The position numbers and the translations under genes are program-made. Under the pieces are notes generated by a model. It was given only the letters and a program-made list of their open reading frames with translations. It searched no databases and was not told the origin of the DNA. 64,000 nt of DNA from Microbulbifer aggregans. Lineage in GTDB: Bacteria; Pseudomonadota; Gammaproteobacteria; Pseudomonadales; Cellvibrionaceae. The DNA lies in contig NZ_CP014143.1 of assembly GCF_001750105.1 (NCBI RefSeq), positions 1,665,001 to 1,729,000 of the forward strand. Reading direction: 5' to 3'. Below, in pieces: positions 26,576 through 34,434 of this stretch (its first letter is position 1; each line of letters opens with the position of its first letter).

Positions 26576-27288
26576 TCGGCCCGCTCCTGGTAGCAATATC
26601 CTGGATTCTTCTGCGAATAGAGGGTCGCAAAATCAGCGTGCTGGGCTTTGATAAGCCGCAGCAGCGCTCGATTGAGTTCCTGTCCGGGTTTACCGTTGCT
26701 GCTGTCTTTGCTGCAGGCCAACTTCTTCTTGTCGGATGGTTCTCTGGTTTCAGTTGGATGCTAAACCCTGATCTAACTGTCTCCGTTGTTCTGGAGGGGC
26801 TGAGCTGGAACGTAAATTCGGTTCTGTTCGAAGAGCTGATTTTTCGGGGTTACTTGCTTTACAAGGCGATCGAACTATGGGGTCCAAAGAGGGCTTGTTT
26901 GCTTTCAGCAGCCGCTTTTGGTGTCTACCACTGGTTTTCTCAAGGTGTGTTCGGTCAGCTGGTGCCGATGGTGTACCTCTTTATGATGACTGGCCTTTTT
27001 GGCCTGATGCTTGCCTACGCCTTCGAGCGCTCGAAATCGGTGGTACTGCCTGTCGCATTGCATCTAGGCTGGAATCTGGTGTCGATATTTGTTTTCTCTA
27101 ATGGTCCTATAGGATCACAGCTTTTCATTCCTGCTATATCAGAACCGACAATGATGAGTGGCCTGGAGCAGAGTGTCGTGAGCATACTGCTCCCTGTGAC
27201 CTTACCTGTACTGGTTCTGTGGGTAATAGTGCGTAGAATTGATCGCTACCGCCACGGCGGAGTGAGCCTCGCAATGACAGAACCATAA
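26572..27288 (+). CDS. CPBP family intramembrane metalloprotease
   Basis: The 238-residue membrane protein has the CPBP/Abi signature FEELIFRGYLL (about 84-94, catalytic Glu pair and Arg), a second motif AFGVYHWFSQG (His) and the third HLGWNLVS (His/Asn). Such proteases process prenylated or other membrane substrates; some are linked to bacteriocin self-immunity. The N-terminus is short and there is no strong ribosome site before the ATG, so the protein could be translated by coupling or be slightly truncated. Confidence 0.9.
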   Translation: MIGPLLVAISWILLRIEGRKISVLGFDKPQQRSIEFLSGFTVAAVFAAGQLLLVGWFSGFSWMLNPDLTVSVVLEGLSWNVNSVLFEELIFRGYLLYKAIELWGPKRACLLSAAAFGVYHWFSQGVFGQLVPMVYLFMMTGLFGLMLAYAFERSKSVVLPVALHLGWNLVSIFVFSNGPIGSQLFIPAISEPTMMSGLEQSVVSILLPVTLPVLVLWVIVRRIDRYRHGGVSLAMTEP

Positions 27289-27372
27289 TCTGTCGGACCA
27301 AATCACAACAGGAATACGTCACGTGCTTACCCATGGTGAGCCATGCGAACAGCCATGTGCAATGCAGGGAAT

Positions 27373-27777
27373 ATGATGATGAAGAAAATAGTCGGGATGA
27401 GTTGCTTGCTGTCCTTGAGCTCACTTGCGCTTGCAGAGGATCTGACCGGGGTTTGGCAGCTGGTTTCTGGTGAGTATGTCAATGGAAGTGGTGATCTGGT
27501 CGATTATCAAGATCATGATCTTCAGTCGTTGAAGGTGATTTCCCGCTCCCATTTCAGCTTTACCTCCATGAAAGGGACTGAGTTTTGGGCGTCTGGCGCT
27601 GGCACATATGAAGTCGCGGATGGGAAGTATACTGAGAAGCTGCAGCACAATTCATTCGGTGAGGAAGCTGGCACCTTGTATATATTTGATACAAAAATAG
27701 AAGGAGAATACTGGTACAACTCTCGCTGGGAAGATGGCAAACGCGTTGAGTATGAAGTCTGGAAAAGAGTTGAGTGA
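27373..27777 (+). CDS. Exported lipocalin-like protein of unknown function
   Basis: From the ATG at 27373 (after CAGGGA) the product has 134 residues. A signal peptide ends at LALA (about 1-21). The mature domain begins DLTGVWQLVSGEYV and alternates beta strands (HFSFTSMKG, GAGTYEVADGKYTEKLQ, EYWYNSRW) in a lipocalin-like order. The ligand is unknown. An in-frame ATG at 27343 is less likely because it would spoil the signal peptide. Confidence 0.7.
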   Translation: MMMKKIVGMSCLLSLSSLALAEDLTGVWQLVSGEYVNGSGDLVDYQDHDLQSLKVISRSHFSFTSMKGTEFWASGAGTYEVADGKYTEKLQHNSFGEEAGTLYIFDTKIEGEYWYNSRWEDGKRVEYEVWKRVE

Positions 27778-27835
27778 CAACGATTCGAAGCTTCATGGCA
27801 GAGTGCTGTGCACGTATCAGAGCGCTACGACTGCC

Positions 27836-28135
27836 ATGAGCCAACTCAATACAATGGCTTTAGCGGGCTATACAGGCCTGGCTGCGCTAGTTGTCGGGCT
27901 GATTTCATTTGCCATCAACTGGAATGTTTATGGCGGGGGGATGACCGGCTATGAAATTCTGCTTTTCCCGGGAAATTTGACGCTCAAATATGTTTGGCAT
28001 CCATTGTTTACCGACGAAATCAATTTTTGGCCTAAGCTTGTTCTTCATTCGCTAGGGCAATTTAGTATCGTTAGCCTCTTTGCCGGGCTTGTCGTTAGTT
28101 TGTTGAGGAAGCTGCGGCTTGCTCATGCCTCTTAG
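27836..28135 (+). CDS. Small two-TM membrane protein
   Basis: The ATG at 27836 gives 99 residues with hydrophobic segments at about 7-26 and 68-87 and a basic tail. The frame is open upstream to 27734, but that part overlaps the previous gene and is not protein-like. The ribosome site is weak, so the start is uncertain. Family not recognised. Confidence 0.5.
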   Translation: MSQLNTMALAGYTGLAALVVGLISFAINWNVYGGGMTGYEILLFPGNLTLKYVWHPLFTDEINFWPKLVLHSLGQFSIVSLFAGLVVSLLRKLRLAHAS

Positions 28136-28302
28136 CTGGGCGGGCAGTCTGGTACGTCTCTTGCTACGCGCCTGGGTTCCAATAGTGGGTCGTCCCCTCC
28201 ATACCGGCCGACAAATATGGCTTTCCGTCCAGATCAGTTGTTTTGTCAGGCTATCGGATCCAGTCATAGTGAGTGCCAGGGTAGCCTGAAGTTTTTTATA
28301 CG

Positions 28303-28325
28303 TTATCCTCTTGGGGATAAGAGGA
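28303..28325 (+). promoter_or_regulatory. Alternative hairpins over a Shine-Dalgarno
   Basis: Before the gene at 28333, TCCTCTT (28306-28312) can pair with AAGAGGA (28319-28325), which covers the Shine-Dalgarno. The overlapping TTATCC (28303-28308) can instead pair with GGATAA (28315-28320), which frees it. The two are mutually exclusive. Whether this controls translation is untested. Confidence 0.4.
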
Positions 28326-28332
28326 AGATTAC

Positions 28333-28560
28333 ATGGGATCATTGTTTGGCTTGGTCGGTTGGTGCATCCTGTTTGTGCTCTGTTGGCCCCTGGCGCTGCT
28401 GACGCTGGTAGTTTGGCCGATAGTCTGGGTGCTCTTGTTGCCATTGCGTCTTATCGGAATCGCCGTGGATGCAGTCTTCGCTTTCCTGCGTACAGTGCTG
28501 TTCCTTCCGGCTCGGCTGCTGGGCTACCGAGAGCCCGGGGAGAAAGACACTTCCGCCTGA
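28333..28560 (+). CDS. Small hydrophobic membrane protein
   Basis: The 75-residue protein is almost wholly hydrophobic over residues 3-60 (two or three TM, Leu/Trp/Val-rich) and ends in a charged tail (YREPGEKDTSA). GAGGA precedes the ATG by seven bases, inside a possible hairpin switch. No family is recognised. Confidence 0.7.
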   Translation: MGSLFGLVGWCILFVLCWPLALLTLVVWPIVWVLLLPLRLIGIAVDAVFAFLRTVLFLPARLLGYREPGEKDTSA

Positions 28561-28725
28561 TAGGGGAGGAGGGTTATCTATCGAATGGTCATTTCAAACC
28601 AGTCGTCACGGGATAACAGGTATGTTGGTTAGGTTTTCAGCTCGCTTTAGGTTCTCCCGTATTAAGAGCGTGTTAGGGGTGCCGAGCGCGGGACATGTGA
28701 AGGGTTTATTCAGCGGGAGGCGTTA

Positions 28726-28947
28726 GTGTTGCAGTCAAGCAAGGTGCACTTGGCGGATGCGCAAGAAAGCTATTTTGAGCACCAGGGTGTTGCTTTCCAG
28801 TACGGCTGGAATTGCCTGAAGGCTGCGCTAATGGCTTTCATACATGGTGTCGTGCCGGGTTTGTACAAGGCCGGGGCCAGTGATCTGGTGAAAAAGCTCA
28901 GTTCTGGCCGGCGCGGTAAAGAACAAACGGTGCAGCCCTCCGATTAG
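28726..28947 (+). CDS. DUF6356-like protein
   Basis: The 73-residue product has the pattern H-x-x-D-A-x-E-S-Y-F-E-H-Q near the N-terminus, a hydrophobic helix LKAALMAFIHGVVPGLY and a C-terminal GASDLVKKL. This fits the small DUF6356 group as I know it. The GTG start lies five bases after GGGAGG. Function unknown. Confidence 0.7.
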   Translation: MLQSSKVHLADAQESYFEHQGVAFQYGWNCLKAALMAFIHGVVPGLYKAGASDLVKKLSSGRRGKEQTVQPSD

Positions 28948-29395
28948 GTAAGCCCCGGATAACAATCATGATCAGCAAACGCTGGGCAGAGGCGAGGCCT
29001 CGCTGGCTGCTGGAAGGCCTCACCAAAGGGGCAGAGCTGCAATACCTGCCGATCTTCAGCGTGTCAGCCGTTTCACGCAGACCTGGTCCCCGTAATAGTT
29101 GTCCTGATAGTTGCATTCGCAGTCTTGAGTCATGTGTTCAGTGATTTGGTTGAGTCTCATATCTTGCTCCTCTTTCATTTCTCTCCGGCAGTTTGGGTCA
29201 CGGCTATGATCTTATCGATAGCCATGATGGGGGTTAAATCAATTTTCCCTCTACCTGAGATAGACGTAGCCTATCAAGTGCATCATGGTGACCTCCCGAG
29301 GCTCCGCTGGAGATAGGCAATAATGGGAACAGCGTTTGATGGTGCATGGGCGCGGACAGGCTTTGTAGCCGCGTGGGGAAGAACAGGAGAAGAGC
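28948..29395. other. Intergenic region containing a minus-strand mini-gene
   Basis: This 448-bp gap holds the mini-gene at 29056-29160 on the minus strand. Other frames, including a 63-codon plus-strand frame starting at 29125, lack ribosome sites and overlap it. Confidence 0.5.
29056..29160 (-). CDS. 34-residue Cys-containing mini-protein
   Basis: The minus-strand ATG at 29160 has an excellent AGAGGAGC ribosome site seven bases upstream. The 34 residues are hydrophilic, with three Cys (positions 14, 16, 28) in the segments DCECNYQDNYYGDQVC and KRLTR, ending at a TGA. No signal peptide is present. The C-x-C-x11-C pattern and Asn/Tyr/Asp richness suggest a metal-binding or disulfide-stabilised peptide. 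No family is recognised. Confidence 0.5.
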   Translation of the reverse strand: MRLNQITEHMTQDCECNYQDNYYGDQVCVKRLTR

Positions 29396-29926
29396 GTGCC
29401 GCTAGCCATACGACCAGCCCGACAGGATGAGGCCGAAACGATCCGTGAGATCCATATGAAGGCATTCGGCGAGGAAGAGGGACCTTCAGTGTCTCAACTG
29501 TCGGTGGACCTGCTGGCCGACGAGACCGCGGAACCGCGCCTGATTCTGGTGGCAGAGGATGCCGGCGAGGCCGTCGGGTGTGTGATTTTTACCAACGTAC
29601 AGATTGAGGGCGCTGAGTCTGTCGCGGGATCGATTCTGGCCCCGCTTGGGGTGGTGCCTCGGTGGCACGGGCAGGGTGTTGGAGCCGCGCTGGTGCAGCA
29701 TGGCCTGGATTTACTTAAAAGCCGCGGTGTAGACCTGGTTCTCGTGCTTGGGGACCCGCGCTATTACTCGCGGTTTGGATTCCGGGCGGGGCATGGCATT
29801 GCCACGCCCTATGATCTGCCTTACCCGGAAGCGTGGATGGCTCTGGAGTTCACTCCCGGTCTACTGGACCGTGTGGCCGGTGTGGCGCGATGCGCGACCA
29901 TGCTCAGTGCGCCGGAGCACTGGTAG
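29396..29926 (+). CDS. GNAT family N-acetyltransferase
   Basis: The 176-residue protein has the GNAT fold. It starts with IRPARQDEAETIREIHMKAF, has an acetyl-CoA loop VVPRWHGQGVGAALVQHGL (about 82-100) and the DPRYYSRFGF segment typical of YhbS-type enzymes. The substrate is unknown. The GTG start follows AGGAGAAG. The DUF3175 gene follows 8 bp after the stop. Confidence 0.9.
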   Translation: MPLAIRPARQDEAETIREIHMKAFGEEEGPSVSQLSVDLLADETAEPRLILVAEDAGEAVGCVIFTNVQIEGAESVAGSILAPLGVVPRWHGQGVGAALVQHGLDLLKSRGVDLVLVLGDPRYYSRFGFRAGHGIATPYDLPYPEAWMALEFTPGLLDRVAGVARCATMLSAPEHW

Positions 29927-29934
29927 GGGGCTGT

Positions 29935-30261
29935 ATGTCCGGAAAGGCCAAGAAGGGCGAGGACCTGGATAAGGGGTGGTCGCAGAAGGTGACCCAAACC
30001 AGTGACGCGCTGGATCTGGAGAAGGGGGTGTTCGCCCTCAAGGATCCCAAGGCGATTGCCCGCTCGCTGAGCCGCTCGGCGGAGGAAAGCCAGCGCAGGA
30101 AGTCCGAGCCGTTCCGCTCCGCCATGTCGATGCTCACCTTTTATATCAACCGGGCAGGTAAAAGCCTGAGTACAGAACAGCGCGAAGTGCTCGAACAGGC
30201 GAAGGAGGAGCTGCGCCGTCTTTACGGCAAGCCCCTGCAGGGTAAATCCGGCAACAAATAG
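29935..30261 (+). CDS. DUF3175 family protein
   Basis: The ATG at 29935 gives 108 residues, lysine-rich at the N-terminus. It has the DUF3175 core as I know it: WSQKVTQTSDALDLEKGVF, IARSLSRSAEESQRRKSEPF and SAMSMLTFYINRAGKSL. It is a cytosolic protein of unknown function, often found near DNA-repair or stress genes. It is co-directional with and close to the GNAT gene, and convergent with the SDR gene. Confidence 0.88.
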   Translation: MSGKAKKGEDLDKGWSQKVTQTSDALDLEKGVFALKDPKAIARSLSRSAEESQRRKSEPFRSAMSMLTFYINRAGKSLSTEQREVLEQAKEELRRLYGKPLQGKSGNK

Positions 30262-30269
30262 CGACCGCC

Positions 30270-31064
30270 TCAAACGATGGACTTGATCAGTCCTCCTTCC
30301 GCCTTGATGCTGGCGCCGTTGATGGCAGAGCTGAGAGGAGAGGCCAGAAAGGTGACAATACTGGCGATCTCTTCCGGTTTGATGAAGCGCTGTATCAGGG
30401 AGGTCGGCTCTGTCTCCTTGAAGAATTCCGCCACAAACTCCTCCTCCGATTTGCCCTGTACCTGGGCGCTTTCCTTAAGCCAGTTACTGACGCCTTCTGT
30501 CAGTGTGGGACCAGGCAATACAGAGTTGACGGTGATGTCGCGGCCACTACCCTGGGTGAGGTTGGCGAGGCCGCGGCCGATTACGATCTGCGCTCCCTTG
30601 GTCATGGAGTAGTGCACCATGCTTTCGAGGCCGCGCATGCCGGCCTCACTGGCGATATTGATGATACGTCCAAACTGGCGTTCCAGCATTTTGGGGAAGA
30701 AGTGCCGGGACAGGCGCACCGTACTCATGATGTTGGCGTCAAAGAATGTCTGCCATTCCGAGTCCTCGATTTCAGCGAAAGGCTTGGGGTTGAAGATACC
30801 CATATTGTTGACCAGCACATCGAGCTGGCCCATGGCATCGATTTCTCTGCACATACGCTCGCTATCGGCAGCATCGGCGAGATCTCCTTCCACAGCCAAT
30901 ACCTCGCCCTTCGAAGACAGGCTATCAGCCAGCTGTTGTGTGCCGCTGCGGCCATTAATGATTACCCGGGCGCCCTCATCCAGCAGGGCCTCTGCAATTG
31001 CCCGACCGATACCTTTGGTGGACCCGCTGACAAATGCCAGCTTGCCCTTAAGATGAAGATCCAT
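30270..31064 (-). CDS. Short-chain dehydrogenase/reductase
   Basis: The ATG at 31064 (AGAGGG nine bases upstream) gives 264 residues. It has the Rossmann motif VSGSTKGIGRAIAEALL (about 11-27), NNMG in place of NNAG, catalytic Ser in IASEAG and Tyr-x-x-x-Lys in HYSMTKG. Residues GPTLTEGVSNWL form the substrate lid. The coenzyme is probably NADP (Arg in INGRSG). The substrate is unknown. The longer frame to 31148 adds unrelated residues. Confidence 0.93.
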   Translation of the reverse strand: MDLHLKGKLAFVSGSTKGIGRAIAEALLDEGARVIINGRSGTQQLADSLSSKGEVLAVEGDLADAADSERMCREIDAMGQLDVLVNNMGIFNPKPFAEIEDSEWQTFFDANIMSTVRLSRHFFPKMLERQFGRIINIASEAGMRGLESMVHYSMTKGAQIVIGRGLANLTQGSGRDITVNSVLPGPTLTEGVSNWLKESAQVQGKSEEEFVAEFFKETEPTSLIQRFIKPEEIASIVTFLASPLSSAINGASIKAEGGLIKSIV

Positions 31065-31202
31065 ATAACGCTGCCCTCTAGGTTTAAAAGTGCTCGTTAG
31101 GGCAGTATAGAAAGGGTGTGGTTTGAGGATGATGCTTTGACGGGGCATGATGAATGCCAGTTCGCGCCAGTGTTGGCGGGTCTGTGTGCAAGGAGGGGAG
31201 TG

Positions 31203-31595
31203 ATGATTCCTGAGCTGTCAGGTATTGACCATGTGCATATCTATGTCTCCGATCGTTCAGCAGCGCATCACTGGTATCAGCAAGTGCTGGGTTTTCGCGT
31301 CATGGAGCAGTACCTGCTCTGGGCGGCGGACGGTGGACCACTGATGCTGGAAGACCCTGCCGGGCGGGTCCACCTGGCGCTGTTTGAGTCCGACAAGGGA
31401 CCCCCTTCGACGATTGCCTTCGGCGCCAGCGGTGTGGAGTTTCTGCGCTGGAAAGCGCACTTGGAAGAGTGTGGGGAAGGTGTGAGCGTGTCGGATCACG
31501 ACCTCTCCTGGTCGCTCTATTTCAGTGATCCAGATGGCAACCGCCACGAAATTACTACCTACGACTACGATGCGGTTAAGGAGCATCTGCGTTAG
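31203..31595 (+). CDS. VOC (glyoxalase/bleomycin-resistance) family protein
   Basis: The ATG at 31203 follows AAGGAGGGG and gives 130 residues. The fold shows HVHIYVSDRSAAHHWYQQVLGF at the start and YFSDPDGNRHEITTYDY at the end. His and Glu residues are placed as metal ligands. Members include glyoxalase I, dioxygenases and thiol transferases; the reaction here cannot be named. Confidence 0.9.
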   Translation: MIPELSGIDHVHIYVSDRSAAHHWYQQVLGFRVMEQYLLWAADGGPLMLEDPAGRVHLALFESDKGPPSTIAFGASGVEFLRWKAHLEECGEGVSVSDHDLSWSLYFSDPDGNRHEITTYDYDAVKEHLR

Positions 31596-31616
31596 AAGCT
31601 TGCGCAGTGCAAGGCA

Positions 31617-32672
31617 ATGCCTGGAGAACCAAGAGTGAACTGGCTGGCCATTGACGGCAGTTATGGTGAGGGTGGTGGACAATTAAGCCGCTATGCGGTG
31701 GCGCTGGCGGCGATCAGCGGTCGCTCGCTACACCTGAAAAATATCCGCGCAGGACGGGCCAAGCCGGGCCTGATGGCGCAGCACCTGGCCGCACTGCGGG
31801 CTGTGGCCGAGGTCTGCGGTGGTGTGCTCGAAGGGGCGGAGCTTGGAGCACAGGAAGTTTATTTCAGGCCGGGTCCTATTCGTGGTGGTGAATATCACTT
31901 CGATGTCGGCACGGCCGGCAGTGTCGTATTGGTTCTGCAGGCACTTTTGCCTGTGGCGCTGAAAGCCGATTCAGCGGTGCAGCTGTCGATGGCAGGTGGC
32001 ACGGACGTGCGCATGGCGCCACCGGTGGATTACCTGACCAGGGTCTTTTTGCCCTGGCTGGCGCGTATGGGTGTCCGGGTGCAGATCGAATCCATTCGCC
32101 ATGGTTACTACCCGAGAGGCGGGGGCAGGGTGAACCTGAGGGTGCAGCCCTGCAGGTCACTGTTACCTCTAACTGCCGATATGCCCGGTGCTTTACAGCG
32201 AATTGCCGGCGTGTCCCATGTCGCACACCTCCCTTCGCATATCGCGGAGCGTATGGCGAAGTCTGCACGCGAAGTACTCGAGGGACTGGGACCGATCCAG
32301 GTTGAGGAGCAAGTGCTAACCGATGTCGAGGCTTTTGGCTCAGGCGGCGCCCTGGTGCTGGTAGCCGAGACCGAAAACAGTCAGCTGGGGGCGGCCGCGG
32401 TGGCCGAGCGTGGCATACCGGCTGAACGGTTGGGAGAAGAGGCCGGGCGCGCACTGCTCGCAGAACTGGAAGCAGGCGCGGCCGTGGATGTGCATGCCTG
32501 CGACCAATTGCTGCTTTACGCCGCCATGGCGGCGGAGAGTTCTCGATTGGCGGTGCGCGAAGTAAGCCGGCATGCGCAGACCGTGATGTGGCTCGTGGAG
32601 CAATTCCTGCCAACTAGATTCACGGTCACACCCTGTGGGTCGCTTTTCCACATCGACGTACATCCCGGCTAG
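31617..32672 (+). CDS. rtcA: RNA 3'-terminal phosphate cyclase
   Basis: RtcA converts RNA 3'-phosphate ends to 2',3'-cyclic phosphates using ATP. The 351-residue protein starts IDGSYGEGGGQLSRYAVALA and contains RPGPIRGGEYHFDVGTAGSV and GYYPRGGGRV. The C-terminal SRHAQTVMWLVEQFLP holds His319, the likely AMP-accepting residue. A GTG at 31635 with GGAG upstream is a possible alternative start, six codons shorter. The usual partners rtcB and rtcR are not in this window. Confidence 0.94.
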   Translation: MPGEPRVNWLAIDGSYGEGGGQLSRYAVALAAISGRSLHLKNIRAGRAKPGLMAQHLAALRAVAEVCGGVLEGAELGAQEVYFRPGPIRGGEYHFDVGTAGSVVLVLQALLPVALKADSAVQLSMAGGTDVRMAPPVDYLTRVFLPWLARMGVRVQIESIRHGYYPRGGGRVNLRVQPCRSLLPLTADMPGALQRIAGVSHVAHLPSHIAERMAKSAREVLEGLGPIQVEEQVLTDVEAFGSGGALVLVAETENSQLGAAAVAERGIPAERLGEEAGRALLAELEAGAAVDVHACDQLLLYAAMAAESSRLAVREVSRHAQTVMWLVEQFLPTRFTVTPCGSLFHIDVHPG

Positions 32673-32986
32673 ATATCCAGCACTGCGCCGATAAAGTCAG
32701 GGTTAAAATCTTCCGCAAACTCGCCAATTCATGCTGCAGTGCTTCCTGCCCTTAAATCGTGATTAACAGCTGAGCAACCGCGACTGGAGTGCTTTGGCGG
32801 AGAAATAACGCGTTGCACTTCTTCGCATGAAGAAGCTGGCGCAGTGGTCGCAGAAACATTGTGAAAGGGGCTGTGCCAGGTCCATTCCGGTAGGGCCACG
32901 AAGATTGAATTCCTCAGGCCTGCCAACTATATGTTCCCGTAGCGTTTGCCCGCCCTCCTGTTGGTGAAATTCCTCTGGTGATCCTT
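32673..32986. other. Intergenic region
   Basis: This 314-bp gap between rtcA and the exported hydrolase contains a small hairpin (CTTCTTC-gcat-GAAGAAG, 32818-32835) without a T run. No gene is supported. Confidence 0.5.
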
Positions 32987-34417
32987 ATGCCGTTGCTGCG
33001 TTCGCTCTTACTTTCTCTGCTCGCTCTCGCGATTGCTGGGCTTGTCATGGCGCAGGCCGATGTCAAAAAGCCCTCCAGTGAACAGGATGTTGAAGCGGTT
33101 CTGACCGGTGGTGTGCCGATGGGGCGCTGGAAGGAGGGGCTGCTGTTTGATGGAGTAAGGCCAATGCCGTGGCTGAAAAGTGCCGCCAACTGGTTTCCCG
33201 GTACCGAGGACGTCCAGCCTAATGAAATGCGTGTCACCTTTATGGGCACGGCACCCATGATTCGCCCCGGGCAAATGAATACCTCGATCTATGTCGAGCT
33301 GGGCAATGGCGACAAGTTTGTATTCGACATGGGCGAGGGAGCGGTCGCCAATTACGTTGCGGCGCGGGTGGCTCTGAATGAAATCAAGCATGTCTTCATT
33401 ACCCACTTGCATGTCGACCACTTCGGCTCACTGCCCTACCTGTGGATGTTCGGCACCTGGGCCGGTGGTTGGCATGAGCCCCTCACCATCTACGGCCCGT
33501 CCGGACGCACAGCGGAGTACGGCACCAAAAAAATGGTCGAGGGGATGAGGATGATGCTCGGCTGGCACCGGGATGCCTTTTCGGTATTTCCGGTGGGGAA
33601 AGGGCACGATATTCAGGTCAAAGAGTTCGACTTCCGCGACAATGGTGGCGTGGTGTATGACAAGGACGGGGTGCGCGTGATCCACTGGCAGCGATCCCAC
33701 GCCAAGGATGGGGCATCGGGTTACCGTCTGGACTGGAATGACATGTGCTTTGTGTGGACTGGTGACGGGCGGCCGAGCAAGCTGGATATCAAGTATGCCA
33801 AGGGCTGTGATCTGTATGTGACCGAATTACAGCCGGAGGTGGTTGAGATCAATTCCGGTGTGCAGGGCGTCCCGCCTTTCCTGGCCCGCTATACCATCGA
33901 CACCCACCACACACCGGGATACGCAGCGGGCTACCTGGCCAGCCAGATCAAGCCGAGAATGTTCATGACCACGCACATGAACTTTGATCCGTTCCTGAAT
34001 GAAGAGACGGTGGCAGAAGTCCGCCATCACTGGAAGGGCCCCTACCACTTTGGCGCGCCGGACGGCATCGTCGTCAACATGACCAGGGACCTGGTCTGGG
34101 TGCGCGAGGGCATCTTGCCGGATTACCCGAATAGCCGCGCCCCCCAGTTCGACTTCAGCCGCGGACAGCTGGTGGTGCCGCACCCTCCCCATCGTCGAGA
34201 AGATATTCAGGAGCCGTTTGTGCGGGAGCAGCAGCTGGATCCGGCTGCTTACTATCCCAAGGGTTATATGCCTCACCTGCTGGAGGACTGGCCGGTAGAG
34301 GGGGATATCGTCATCCCCATGGACGTGCTGCCGGATAACCTCAAGGACAGTATGGGTGCGTCCTGGCGGCTGAGGAACAAGAATCGAAAAGCTCTGGAAG
34401 AGCAGCCCGGGAATTAA
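32987..34417 (+). CDS. Exported metallo-beta-lactamase fold hydrolase (GntH-like)
   Basis: The ATG at 32987 gives 476 residues; a GTG three codons earlier is possible. A signal peptide (about 1-23, ending MAQA) precedes an MBL domain. Its HxHxDH metal motif reads ITHLHVDHFG. The further ligands are RSHAKDG, WTGDGRPSK (Asp) and DTHHTPG. The family resembles RNase Z-like MBL proteins annotated GntH in guanitoxin clusters, but no toxin genes are near, so the name should not be taken as function. The C-terminal 110 residues are an extra domain of unknown role. Confidence 0.88.
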   Translation: MPLLRSLLLSLLALAIAGLVMAQADVKKPSSEQDVEAVLTGGVPMGRWKEGLLFDGVRPMPWLKSAANWFPGTEDVQPNEMRVTFMGTAPMIRPGQMNTSIYVELGNGDKFVFDMGEGAVANYVAARVALNEIKHVFITHLHVDHFGSLPYLWMFGTWAGGWHEPLTIYGPSGRTAEYGTKKMVEGMRMMLGWHRDAFSVFPVGKGHDIQVKEFDFRDNGGVVYDKDGVRVIHWQRSHAKDGASGYRLDWNDMCFVWTGDGRPSKLDIKYAKGCDLYVTELQPEVVEINSGVQGVPPFLARYTIDTHHTPGYAAGYLASQIKPRMFMTTHMNFDPFLNEETVAEVRHHWKGPYHFGAPDGIVVNMTRDLVWVREGILPDYPNSRAPQFDFSRGQLVVPHPPHRREDIQEPFVREQQLDPAAYYPKGYMPHLLEDWPVEGDIVIPMDVLPDNLKDSMGASWRLRNKNRKALEEQPGN

Positions 34418-34429
34418 CCCGGGCTGCTC
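34400..34429. terminator. GC-rich hairpin between convergent genes
   Basis: A perfect 12-bp stem (GAGCAGCCCGGG / CCCGGGCTGCTC) with an AATTAA loop overlaps the stop codon of the hydrolase. There is no T run, so it may act as a weak or Rho-assisted terminator or as a 3' stabiliser. Confidence 0.45.
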
Positions 34430-34434
34430 AGGAT

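Noticed and set aside
29125..29316. 63-codon plus-strand ORF
   Set aside because: It has no ribosome site and overlaps the better-supported minus-strand mini-gene.
22998..29395. Chromosomal integron cassette array
   Set aside because: The run of small one-direction genes suggested it. Isolated GCTTAAC and GTTAAGC matches exist (near 24897 and 23796), but no paired attC sites recur between genes and no intI is present.
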